A DNA stretch of 10,537 nt, taken from NCBI GenBank assembly GCA_964503615.1, contig CAZDBA010000164.1:1-10537 (forward strand), written 5' to 3'. The DNA is from CAZDBA01 sp964503615. GTDB lineage: Bacteria > Planctomycetota > Planctomycetia > Pirellulales > Pirellulaceae. Under the pieces are notes generated by a model. The model was not told where the DNA came from, searched no databases, and saw only the letters and a list, made by a program, of their open reading frames with translations. Positions within the stretch are counted from its first letter, which is position 1, and each line of letters opens with the position of its first letter. This document shows, piece after piece, positions 1 through 5,639 of the stretch. A program made the position numbers and the translations under genes.

Positions 1-540
1 GACCGGAAGCGGGAACGAATGCCCGTGGATGATTCCAATTGCATCGATCGCCGCAGCGCAAGATGAACGATCCTCGTGGTCCAGGAAACGACTGAGAAAT
101 TCGACATCATCCTTGTCTTTGTAAAGGCCAATGATCCGAAGCGAGTTTCGTCGCAATTCGGCGTCCTTCGATTCGCTGGCGATTTTTCGACAGCAGGCAT
201 GAGCCTCCTTGGGGAACTGTTCCACGATGATTTTCAGCACCACCTGTCTTCGTTGTGGATCTCGAACCCATCGGGTCGCCTTCATCAGCAATCGCAGTTG
301 TTCCTTTGAGGATATTTCTTTTGGACAGACTATGTCCGGAACGGGTGTAAACCGTTTAACGGCCGGTGACGACGCCTCAAGGTTTGCGAGTTCAAGGTCG
401 ATCCAATCGTTGATCGTACTTCGCTCGTACTGTCGCTGGAGGTAACCGATGAGAATTGCCGCCACTGTAACAAGAACCAGCAAGCTTTTAAGGCTAAAGC
501 TAACCCAACGGAATGTCGAATTCTTGCTCGCTTCTGTCAT
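1..540 (-). CDS. Membrane-anchored HEAT-like repeat protein (partial, C-terminus outside window)
   Basis: The reading frame is open from an ATG at 538-540 on the minus strand to the window edge, giving 180 residues with no stop, so the C-terminus is missing. Residues about 11-34 (RWVSFSLKSLLVLVTV and the following AAILIGYL) form one membrane-spanning or anchor segment. This F-S-L-(K/R)-x-L-L start is a very common N-terminal anchor in planctomycete proteins. Residues about 80-173 are helical, with the alternating hydrophobic pattern of HEAT/PBS-lyase-like repeats (RRNSLRIIGLYKDKDDVEFL, then CAAAIDAIGII). Such repeats usually serve as protein-protein scaffolds; no catalytic motif is visible. 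No good Shine-Dalgarno precedes the start; the overlapping ATG 8 bases upstream is out of frame and closed by a TGA. It lies 43 bases downstream of the secreted ConA-like gene on the same strand, so the two may be co-transcribed. The specific function is unknown. Confidence 0.8.
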   Translation of the reverse strand, partial: MTEASKNSTFRWVSFSLKSLLVLVTVAAILIGYLQRQYERSTINDWIDLELANLEASSPAVKRFTPVPDIVCPKEISSKEQLRLLMKATRWVRDPQRRQVVLKIIVEQFPKEAHACCRKIASESKDAELRRNSLRIIGLYKDKDDVEFLSRFLDHEDRSSCAAAIDAIGIIHGHSFPLPV

Positions 541-583
541 GAGTTCATGATACCGGTTTTAGCTGGATGTGTTTGAGCGGCAC

Positions 584-1363
584 TTATTTCGCGTCTTCGG
601 CCTCAGTTTCTTCGGTTTCGTCCTGTTCGGCTTCGACATACTCGGTACCGTAGAGTTTGATGTCGTCGAAGTCGGCGGTGTCGTCAAAGCTGCCTACTCC
701 GATACCGCCAAAAACAAACGTCTTGTCGAGCGCGGTCATGCAAGGCGTTTCCATATCGTCAAAGTAGATTTCGATTTCGCCCGATTCGACATCACGTTTG
801 ATCCGCACGTTATGCCACTGATCGTTCCAAGCCGTTCCCTCATTGGTCGTGACCGAGATCTTGGTACGAGCCGCATTGTTGACGATGAAAATCTGGTTGC
901 AATGTTTGTCGGTGGCTTTGCCCAGATGGACGTAGTAGAACTCGGTCGGACTTTGATAACCGAAAATCAGAATGCAATCGCGATGGGGATAGTCTTTGTG
1001 GGTGCTGAGAACCCTTAAGTCAAATTGAAAGTCGGTGACGGTTACGTCTTGCAAAAGGGCTTGGTGACGCGGACAACGAACTTCTGGTTTGTAGTTGCTC
1101 TCCTTTTTGTGCAACGAGAGAACTTTGTTTTCATCTTCGTTGGTTTTATGGCCCCAACCATCGTCAACCAATTGCCAATCTTCGATCGTGTCCTCAAAAT
1201 CGGTTGAGTAGACCAAAGGAAACTCGCTGGCGGCTTGTTCGGTTTCCTGTTGTTCATCCGTCGCGGCTGGCGGCACGGCGTCTTGAGCCAACGTAGTGAA
1301 CGGCAATGCCAACAATGTTAATAAAGTCAAAACGAAACAAAGCTTGTACATTTGAGTGGACAT
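584..1363 (-). CDS. Secreted concanavalin A-like (DUF1080/LamG-like) domain protein
   Basis: This 259-residue protein has a Sec signal peptide (hydrophobic core FVLTLLTLLALPF, likely cleavage near residue 26 after TTLA), so it is probably periplasmic or exported. A Gln/Glu/Ala-rich linker (about 27-47) leads into one beta-sandwich domain, about residues 49-239. The domain has the hallmarks of the DUF1080/laminin-G jelly-roll group: an opening 'YSTDFED..DWQ', a central 'WHNVRI' (183-188) and a closing 'GGIGVGSFDD' and 'FDDIKLYG'. These folds commonly bind or hydrolyse carbohydrate in planctomycetes, but no catalytic residues can be assigned here, so the substrate is unknown. The C-terminus (about 241-259) is a strongly acidic Glu/Asp tail. 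An alternative start at Met5 is equally plausible because neither start has a clear ribosome binding site. It is probably the first gene of a minus-strand unit with the HEAT-like gene downstream. Confidence 0.8.
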   Translation of the reverse strand: MSTQMYKLCFVLTLLTLLALPFTTLAQDAVPPAATDEQQETEQAASEFPLVYSTDFEDTIEDWQLVDDGWGHKTNEDENKVLSLHKKESNYKPEVRCPRHQALLQDVTVTDFQFDLRVLSTHKDYPHRDCILIFGYQSPTEFYYVHLGKATDKHCNQIFIVNNAARTKISVTTNEGTAWNDQWHNVRIKRDVESGEIEIYFDDMETPCMTALDKTFVFGGIGVGSFDDTADFDDIKLYGTEYVEAEQDETEETEAEDAK

Positions 1364-1432
1364 AAAACCAAATATTCAGATAAAGGAACTTGAGCACATC
1401 GCAACTGGGCTTGCACTAAATGTTAGCAGACC

Positions 1433-1464
1433 TTGAAATTGTTTTCTCACAGTACTTGTAAATT
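1433..1464 (+). promoter_or_regulatory. Weak candidate promoter for the two-TM membrane protein
   Basis: TTGAAA at 1433-1438 is a good -35 match. At 18 bases it is followed by TGTAAA (1457-1462), with TAAATT (1459-1464) as an alternative -10. The elements lie 35-66 bases before the ATG at 1499. They overlap the region that a longer TTG-started reading of the gene would translate, which is one reason to prefer the ATG. The -10 matches are only 4 of 6, so this is tentative. Confidence 0.3.
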
Positions 1465-1498
1465 AAACATTCAAAATCAGAAAACGGATCGCAGCTTT

Positions 1499-2344
1499 AT
1501 GAACTATCTTGAAGCGGACAAGATCATTTCGACCCTCAAGAAACTGGAAATTCGGATCGAGGAGCGATTTCCGAAGTCTGGCCTCGGTGGGGTCGCTGGG
1601 CATTTGGTAAATATCGCAACCGAAGCAGAAAAAAAGGCGATTTGGTTTGGGAAGCCTGTTGCCTGGCTACGTGGTCTGTGCTGGGTGGTTTCCGTCTCAA
1701 TCGTGTTGGGCAGTATTGGGACGCTTTGGCTGTTGGGCCCTGAAGAGACAGCGTCTGAGTTTAATGCGACCATTTCAAGAGCTGAAACGGGCGAGCCGGC
1801 TTATGTCGCTCATCTGAATTCACTGACCGGTGATGAAGGGCTTGGCATGACCGAGTTTATTCAGTTGCTGGAGGCGGCGATCAATGACATTGTTTTGATC
1901 GGGGCTGCGATTTTCTTTCTCCTGACACTGGAAAGTCGCTTTAAGCGTGGTCGCGCTTGTGACTCAGTCCACGAACTTCGATCGCTCGCGCACATTATTG
2001 ATATGCATCAGTTGACGAAAGATCCTGAACGGATCACCAACAAGAACTACCTGCGCACGGCCAATTCTCCGACGGCCTATATGACTCCGTTCCAACTACG
2101 TCGCTATCTGGACTACTGTAGTGAGATGCTTTCGCTGACGGGAAAGATCGCTGCTGTTTACGTGCAGGATTTTAACGACTCTGTAACACTCGCGTCGGTA
2201 AACGAAGTCGAAACGTTGTGTACCGGGTTGTCACGTAAGATCTGGCAAAAAGTCTCACTGTTGCAAGACATCGAGGAATCGCCTGAGATGCAGCAGTCCG
2301 GTGATGATGATCAGAATGCCCATGAGACCTTGCCTGAAAGTTAA
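1499..2344 (+). CDS. Conserved two-TM membrane protein of unknown function
   Basis: The 281-residue product starts at ATG 1499, which has a weak GGA (1486-1488) 10 bases upstream. The same frame extends to a TTG at 1433, but that extension (22 residues) looks like untranslated leader. Topology: a helical charged N-terminus (1-50), a TM helix about 57-79, a roughly 45-residue loop, a second TM helix about 127-145, then a cytoplasmic-type helical C-terminal domain. The most striking segment is HELRSLAHIIDMHQLTKDP at 158-176, followed by 'YLDYCSEMLSLTGKIAAVY' and 'GLSRKIWQK'. From memory this block recurs in uncharacterised bacterial membrane proteins, so I regard this as a conserved family rather than an orphan; no function is known to me. 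The C-terminal 20 residues are acidic and polar. It converges on the protease pair with 10 bases between stops. Confidence 0.85.
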   Translation: MNYLEADKIISTLKKLEIRIEERFPKSGLGGVAGHLVNIATEAEKKAIWFGKPVAWLRGLCWVVSVSIVLGSIGTLWLLGPEETASEFNATISRAETGEPAYVAHLNSLTGDEGLGMTEFIQLLEAAINDIVLIGAAIFFLLTLESRFKRGRACDSVHELRSLAHIIDMHQLTKDPERITNKNYLRTANSPTAYMTPFQLRRYLDYCSEMLSLTGKIAAVYVQDFNDSVTLASVNEVETLCTGLSRKIWQKVSLLQDIEESPEMQQSGDDDQNAHETLPES

Positions 2345-2354
2345 GACAAGTGCA

Positions 2355-3617
2355 TTAATTACGAGCTGCTACGTTCTCGCGTAGAAGCTCAGGCAAGAGT
2401 TTGTTGATGTGGGCTGAGGGGATTGCATAGCTGGCTGCCCGACCGCCACGAGCGATATTGATACCGATCACATCTCCATCAATATCAACAATCGGGCCGC
2501 CACACTGCTCGGGAAATAGAGGCGTGTCATGTTGAAAAACCCATGGGAATTTATCAGCTCGATCACTGGGGATTGCACCCAGGCGATTCATCATTTTGAA
2601 TCGAGCTGCCCTCGCTCCTGAGAAATTTCGATCGGCCAAAACCGCACGGGTTTGTTGCACACGCCCGTTCCGCAAGAACTCGATCGCGATGGAATCACCC
2701 GGTTGATGGTTCCGAATCTCATTGACCAAATCGGTAACATCATTCATCGGTTTTCCGGCCAGCGTCTGGATCACATCTCCCGTCAGCAAACCTGCCTCTT
2801 CGCCCCCACCGCCTGGGGTAACCTCGACCAACAAAACTCCATCTTGCGCCGTTTGCGGCTTTACGCCCAGGAACCCCTGTTTCTGTCCCGCCAATGCGCG
2901 TGGTGTTGCGCTGTAGGTTCCCATTGCCATTACATTTCCCGTACTGCCGGGTGTAATTACAAAGGCACCGGTACGAGGCTGTTTGTTGGAGAACTCAATC
3001 GCAGCCAAATTGTTGCGAGCGATTTTGATGATTGCCAAGTCGTTGGCTGCATCGGTGCGAGTCACTTTGCCGCTCAAGGTTGCGCGATCATGCAAGACAA
3101 CATGAATCTCCTTGTGATCGCCTAATTCGCTGGCCTTGGTCAAGATTAAACCATCGGCGTCGATCACAATCCCCAAGGCGATTTTCTTTCCGCTCTTCCA
3201 TACCTCGACGACACTCGTCAAGTGAGATTGGATCACCGGCTGAAACGTATCGAGCGTTTTCACCTGCTGCCGTTCAAACTTTTTCAGCGTACGGTTCCGC
3301 ATACTGGGCAGCTCGAATTTAAGCTCGATGTTGCCGTCCAGTTCATCAGGATCAATATCCTGGATACCATCAAATGGATTCACGGGGTTGTCACGAAAGC
3401 GGCGAAATTCATCCGGTGTGAATCGGATCGTGTTGTTGCCTTCGACCAGTGCTTCGCGAAACTTGGCTTGGAGATCTTCGTCCAACTCATCCAGCATCTG
3501 CTCGAACATTCCTCGCATCTCATCCGTCAATTGAGCAGAGGCCGGCGTGACAGAAAAAAGACAAACGGCAACAAAAGTAAAAATCGAAGTTGCAATAAGA
3601 GTCAGATTACTTTTCAT
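2355..3617 (-). CDS. HtrA-like pseudoprotease with PDZ domain inserted in the protease fold
   Basis: The start at 3617 gives 420 residues and is supported by AGGA five bases upstream and by a signal peptide immediately after it (cleavage near ASA|Q, residue 28). The frame runs open to 3731, but that extra part is basic and not signal-like. After a helical, acidic region (about 29-128) comes an S1C/HtrA N-lobe (about 130-222). Its 'GIVIDADGLILTKASEL' aligns with HtrA 'GSGVIIDxxGxILTNxHVV', so the catalytic His is replaced (Ser163). The Asp in 'NDLAIIKI' (193) is kept. The C-lobe begins ('GAFVITPG...GTYSATPR', 217-240), is interrupted by a PDZ domain (about 247-330), then resumes with 'FQHDTPLFPEQCGGP' (361-375). 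There Cys372 sits at the catalytic Ser. 'SYAIPS' (396-401) ends the fold. It is therefore probably not a serine protease; a binding or regulatory role is inferred. It lies 100 bases downstream of an intact HtrA-like gene. Confidence 0.85.
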   Translation of the reverse strand: MKSNLTLIATSIFTFVAVCLFSVTPASAQLTDEMRGMFEQMLDELDEDLQAKFREALVEGNNTIRFTPDEFRRFRDNPVNPFDGIQDIDPDELDGNIELKFELPSMRNRTLKKFERQQVKTLDTFQPVIQSHLTSVVEVWKSGKKIALGIVIDADGLILTKASELGDHKEIHVVLHDRATLSGKVTRTDAANDLAIIKIARNNLAAIEFSNKQPRTGAFVITPGSTGNVMAMGTYSATPRALAGQKQGFLGVKPQTAQDGVLLVEVTPGGGGEEAGLLTGDVIQTLAGKPMNDVTDLVNEIRNHQPGDSIAIEFLRNGRVQQTRAVLADRNFSGARAARFKMMNRLGAIPSDRADKFPWVFQHDTPLFPEQCGGPIVDIDGDVIGINIARGGRAASYAIPSAHINKLLPELLRENVAARN

Positions 3618-3621
3618 ATTG

Positions 3622-3627
3622 TTCCTT
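3622..3627 (-). promoter_or_regulatory. Ribosome binding site deciding the start of the HtrA-like pseudoprotease
   Basis: On the minus strand the sequence reads AAGGAACAATATG, placing AGGA five bases before the ATG at 3617. It is one of the clearest Shine-Dalgarno sites in the window. It favours this ATG over the in-frame start 38 codons upstream, which would begin inside the last codons of the preceding gene's region. Confidence 0.65.
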
Positions 3628-3643
3628 TTTTTCCTTACTTCGT

Positions 3644-3666
3644 GAAAACGAATTGAATTCGTTTTC
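3644..3666. repeat. Palindrome in the spacer between the two HtrA-like genes
   Basis: Perfect 11-base arms GAAAACGAATT (3644-3654) and AATTCGTTTTC (3656-3666) flank a single central G. A second, smaller inverted repeat (TGTTTT/AAAACA with a 3-base loop, 3694-3708) lies nearby. Both sit in the 100-base gap between the stop of the intact protease gene and the start of the pseudoprotease gene. There is no T-tract in the right place for a strong terminator. It could be an mRNA hairpin that tunes expression between the genes, or a protein-binding palindrome. Confidence 0.6.
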
Positions 3667-3717
3667 GGCTCCTGTTGTTTCGTAGTGTTGCCATGTTTTG
3701 TGAAAACACGGTTGCAG

Positions 3718-4809
3718 TTATTCCAAAACATCCAAAATGATTTGAAAATTCAAATCGTAGTTGCCACGTTGGACTCGCATCGAGACACTGTCGCCCACGC
3801 TTTTGGTGCGGACCAAGTCGATCAGGTTTTGTGGGCCGGTCACGTTTCGACCGTCGAACGATCTAATAACATCTCCCGGAAGCAATCCAACTCGCTGGGC
3901 CGGTGAGCGATCGCGAACACTTTCTACGATGGCTAGATTCGCGCTCTTGTCGACGACGACTCCCAATTTGGCTCGTTGAGCGGCAGGTGCGGCAGGCGCG
4001 GCTCGTTCAGGTTGTTTTTTCTTTTTTCGTTTGCCGGCAAGTTCTGGAAGCTTGCCCCACGATTCTCCCCGCTGCATTCTGTTCCAGTAAGTGTGGTAGA
4101 TCGAAATCGGAACGTGACGATTTTCGGCCACCGTATCTCCGATCGAGCTGTGTATCGCGACCAGCTTGCCCTCTAAATCGAACAGCGGTCCACCTGAATC
4201 TCCACCGATCAAGACGGCATCCGTTACTATCTGCTCACCTCGCTGGCCAAGCACACGGCCGGTGCGGACAGGAGGTTTGCGGCCAAGTTCATAGCCGCCA
4301 GAATGACCAAGGCACACAACCCAGTCGCTGATTTGCGGATCCGATTCGCTCATCTCAACGAAAGGCCAAGGCCCGGGGTCGATCAACTGGATCATGCCAG
4401 CATCCAAGTTCAAGTTTTTGCCCAAAGCTCGTGCTCGAGCAACTTTTCCACTTGGGAATATGATTTCAAACTCGCGACCGGTTGATCCACTGCCCATGAC
4501 ATGGCCCGCAGTCAGGATCAGACCCTCGGGGCTTACGATTACGCCACTGCCGAATCCGACACCGTCCGAGATCGCAACCGTTGATTCCATGGTCTTTTCA
4601 ACAACCGCCTGAACACTGCGTTCGATTTCTCGAATCTCTTCCAGATCGTTGTTCTCGTTCTGGTGCGCAGAAAGGGCACCGATGCCAACTTCGCAAAACA
4701 AAAGCGCTATAGAAAGCAGGGCCAAGCCTGATGCTCGTCCCGCCAACGAATTCACAGCGTTGTGGGTGCAGGTGGATATAAAATTAATACTCAAAGATGT
4801 GATCTTCAT
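3718..4809 (-). CDS. HtrA/Deg-like trypsin-family serine protease with C-terminal PDZ domain
   Basis: The 363-residue product starts at an ATG preceded by GGAG at five-base spacing. An N-terminal hydrophobic stretch (about 28-47, GLALLSIALLF) after a polar 27-residue leader looks like a long signal peptide or anchor, with possible cleavage after ALSA (48). The protease domain, about 75-245, carries the full S1C triad: His103 in 'LTAGHV', Asp136 in 'LDAGMIQL' and Ser205 in 'GGDSGGP'. A Lys/Pro/Ala-rich linker (260-280) leads to one PDZ domain (about 281-361; 'KLGVVV', 'VGLLPGDVI'). Periplasmic quality control or regulated proteolysis is the usual job of this family; the substrate here is unknown. 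It is the upstream member of a two-gene unit with the catalytically degenerate paralogue. With one PDZ it resembles DegS-like architecture more than two-PDZ DegP, but the assignment to a named subfamily is not secure. Confidence 0.9.
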   Translation of the reverse strand: MKITSLSINFISTCTHNAVNSLAGRASGLALLSIALLFCEVGIGALSAHQNENNDLEEIREIERSVQAVVEKTMESTVAISDGVGFGSGVIVSPEGLILTAGHVMGSGSTGREFEIIFPSGKVARARALGKNLNLDAGMIQLIDPGPWPFVEMSESDPQISDWVVCLGHSGGYELGRKPPVRTGRVLGQRGEQIVTDAVLIGGDSGGPLFDLEGKLVAIHSSIGDTVAENRHVPISIYHTYWNRMQRGESWGKLPELAGKRKKKKQPERAAPAAPAAQRAKLGVVVDKSANLAIVESVRDRSPAQRVGLLPGDVIRSFDGRNVTGPQNLIDLVRTKSVGDSVSMRVQRGNYDLNFQIILDVLE

Positions 4810-4814
4810 TTGAA

Positions 4815-4818
4815 CTCC
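4815..4818 (-). promoter_or_regulatory. Ribosome binding site of the intact HtrA-like protease
   Basis: On the minus strand TGGAGTTCAAATG places GGAG five bases before the start codon at 4809, confirming this ATG as the start despite the unusually long polar leader before the hydrophobic segment. Confidence 0.6.
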
Positions 4819-4916
4819 ATTTCAAAGATGATACATCGAGGCTTAGGCAGAGGAAAACCGCTGGCCCCAGTTTCAGATGTTTTATCGAGTAACATTGGTG
4901 TCCAGTTCCACAGGTC

Positions 4917-4949
4917 TGAGACCCTTTAAGCCCGTTTTGGGGTGTCTCA
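4917..4949. repeat. Imperfect hairpin in the divergent intergenic region
   Basis: Arms TGAGAC (4917-4922) and GTCTCA (4944-4949) pair perfectly, and C/G bases just inside can extend the stem past a one-base bulge. The loop is long. There is no T-tract, so an intrinsic terminator is unlikely; an operator or leader structure for the minus-strand protease unit is possible but unproven. Confidence 0.35.
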
Positions 4950-5076
4950 AGTAGTACCGGAATATTTTAGTCATCGGTGCAGGCATAATTGCAACCGCAT
5001 GAAATTTTAGACAACTGGAAACGCTCGATTTGCTGTAAGCGTAATTTCAATAGCAAGTTACGTGCTGGGTTCGGAT

Positions 5077-5105
5077 TGTAGGGTTGGCTATATTGACCGT
5101 ACAAT
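5077..5105 (+). promoter_or_regulatory. Candidate sigma-70-type promoter of the HExxH/methylase unit
   Basis: TTGTAG (5077-5082), a 17-base spacer and TACAAT (5100-5105) resemble a housekeeping promoter. Transcription would start near 5112, leaving a leader of about 70 bases before the GTG at 5181. The TACAAT box is identical to the one placed before the tRNA gene at the window's end. It is the best promoter match upstream of the unit, but judged only by eye. Confidence 0.45.
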
Positions 5106-5139
5106 CGTGAGGGACAATCAAAGTTGCTGGCAACGGTCA
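5094..5139. repeat. Inverted repeat bracketing the promoter -10 region
   Basis: TGACCGT (5094-5100) is repeated in inverted form as ACGGTCA (5133-5139), 32 bases apart. The first arm abuts and touches the TACAAT box and the second lies downstream of the predicted transcription start. That placement would suit a repressor half-site pair or a leader hairpin, but seven-base arms can also occur by chance. Confidence 0.4.
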
Positions 5140-5180
5140 GGTTCAAAGTTTTTCGTTATTAATAATTGTGTGGGACATTC

Positions 5181-5639
5181 GTGTCGTTGATCATCAAGAT
5201 TCTGAAATACATCTGGGCGAGTCCCAATTCTCTGTTCGGGTTGCTGGTTGGGCTGGCCGGGTTGATGACCGGTGGCAAGATGCAAGTGATTCGAGGGGTC
5301 GTCGAATTTCACGGTGGGTTTGTTCGCTGGTTGTTGCGGAATTCGGCATTGGGAAAGTCGACGATGGCGATGACGTTGGGCCATACCATTATTGGCCAGA
5401 CAGCAAAGACGCTTGAAATTTCCCGAGATCATGAACACGTTCACGTCAAACAGTATGGCAACTGGGGGCCATTTTTTGTTCCCGCATACCTGTTTTGCTC
5501 ACTCTATCTCTGGTGTGTTAAAAGAGATCCTTATCTTGACAATCCCTTTGAAGTGGAAGCGTACGCCGTTTCGGACCCGGAGGCTTACAGCGAAGAAGAC
5601 GACGAACAGCAGCAGGCCTATCGCAAAAAAGACTCATGA
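5181..5639 (+). CDS. Small membrane protein with HExxH zincin-like motif
   Basis: I chose GTG 5181 (152 residues) because GGGA lies five bases upstream; a TTG at 5166 in the same frame would add five residues. Two hydrophobic segments are visible, about residues 18-32 (LFGLLVGLAGLM) and 98-114 (FFVPAYLFCSLYLW). Between them is 'HEHVH' at 84-88, an exact HExxH as in zinc metallopeptidases, followed by 'KQYGNWGPFF'. Beyond the second segment comes 'DNPFEVEAY' (120-128), where Glu124 or Glu126 could be the third zinc ligand, as in gluzincin-like or M48-like layouts. The block HExVHVxQY..WGPxFxPAY...DNPFExEAY is, from memory, a conserved uncharacterised bacterial family. Peptidase activity is therefore a hypothesis. 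The C-terminus (about 131-152) is acidic and polar. Its stop overlaps the methylase start as ATGA, indicating translational coupling. Confidence 0.8.
   Translation: MSLIIKILKYIWASPNSLFGLLVGLAGLMTGGKMQVIRGVVEFHGGFVRWLLRNSALGKSTMAMTLGHTIIGQTAKTLEISRDHEHVHVKQYGNWGPFFVPAYLFCSLYLWCVKRDPYLDNPFEVEAYAVSDPEAYSEEDDEQQQAYRKKDS

Larger units (their letters stand above)
4819..5180. other. Divergent intergenic region between the protease pair and the HExxH/methylase unit
   Basis: No credible gene is present; a minus-strand frame ending at 5118 mostly opposes the HExxH gene and has no family features. It holds a candidate plus-strand promoter (5077-5105), an inverted repeat around its -10 box (5094-5139) and an imperfect hairpin (4917-4949: TGAGAC and GTCTCA arms with C/G-rich inner bases). 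No convincing minus-strand promoter for the protease pair could be picked by eye, although one must lie here. Confidence 0.6.

Noticed and set aside
569..1018. A 149-codon plus-strand frame with a hydrophobic start.
   Set aside because: It lies opposite the secreted ConA-like gene, whose signal peptide and WHNVRI/FDDIKLYG motifs are convincing. The plus-strand product is a reverse-frame shadow.
2652..3125. A 157-codon plus-strand frame across the pseudoprotease gene.
   Set aside because: It is antisense to the PDZ and protease segments, whose protein motifs are clear; the product resembles no family.
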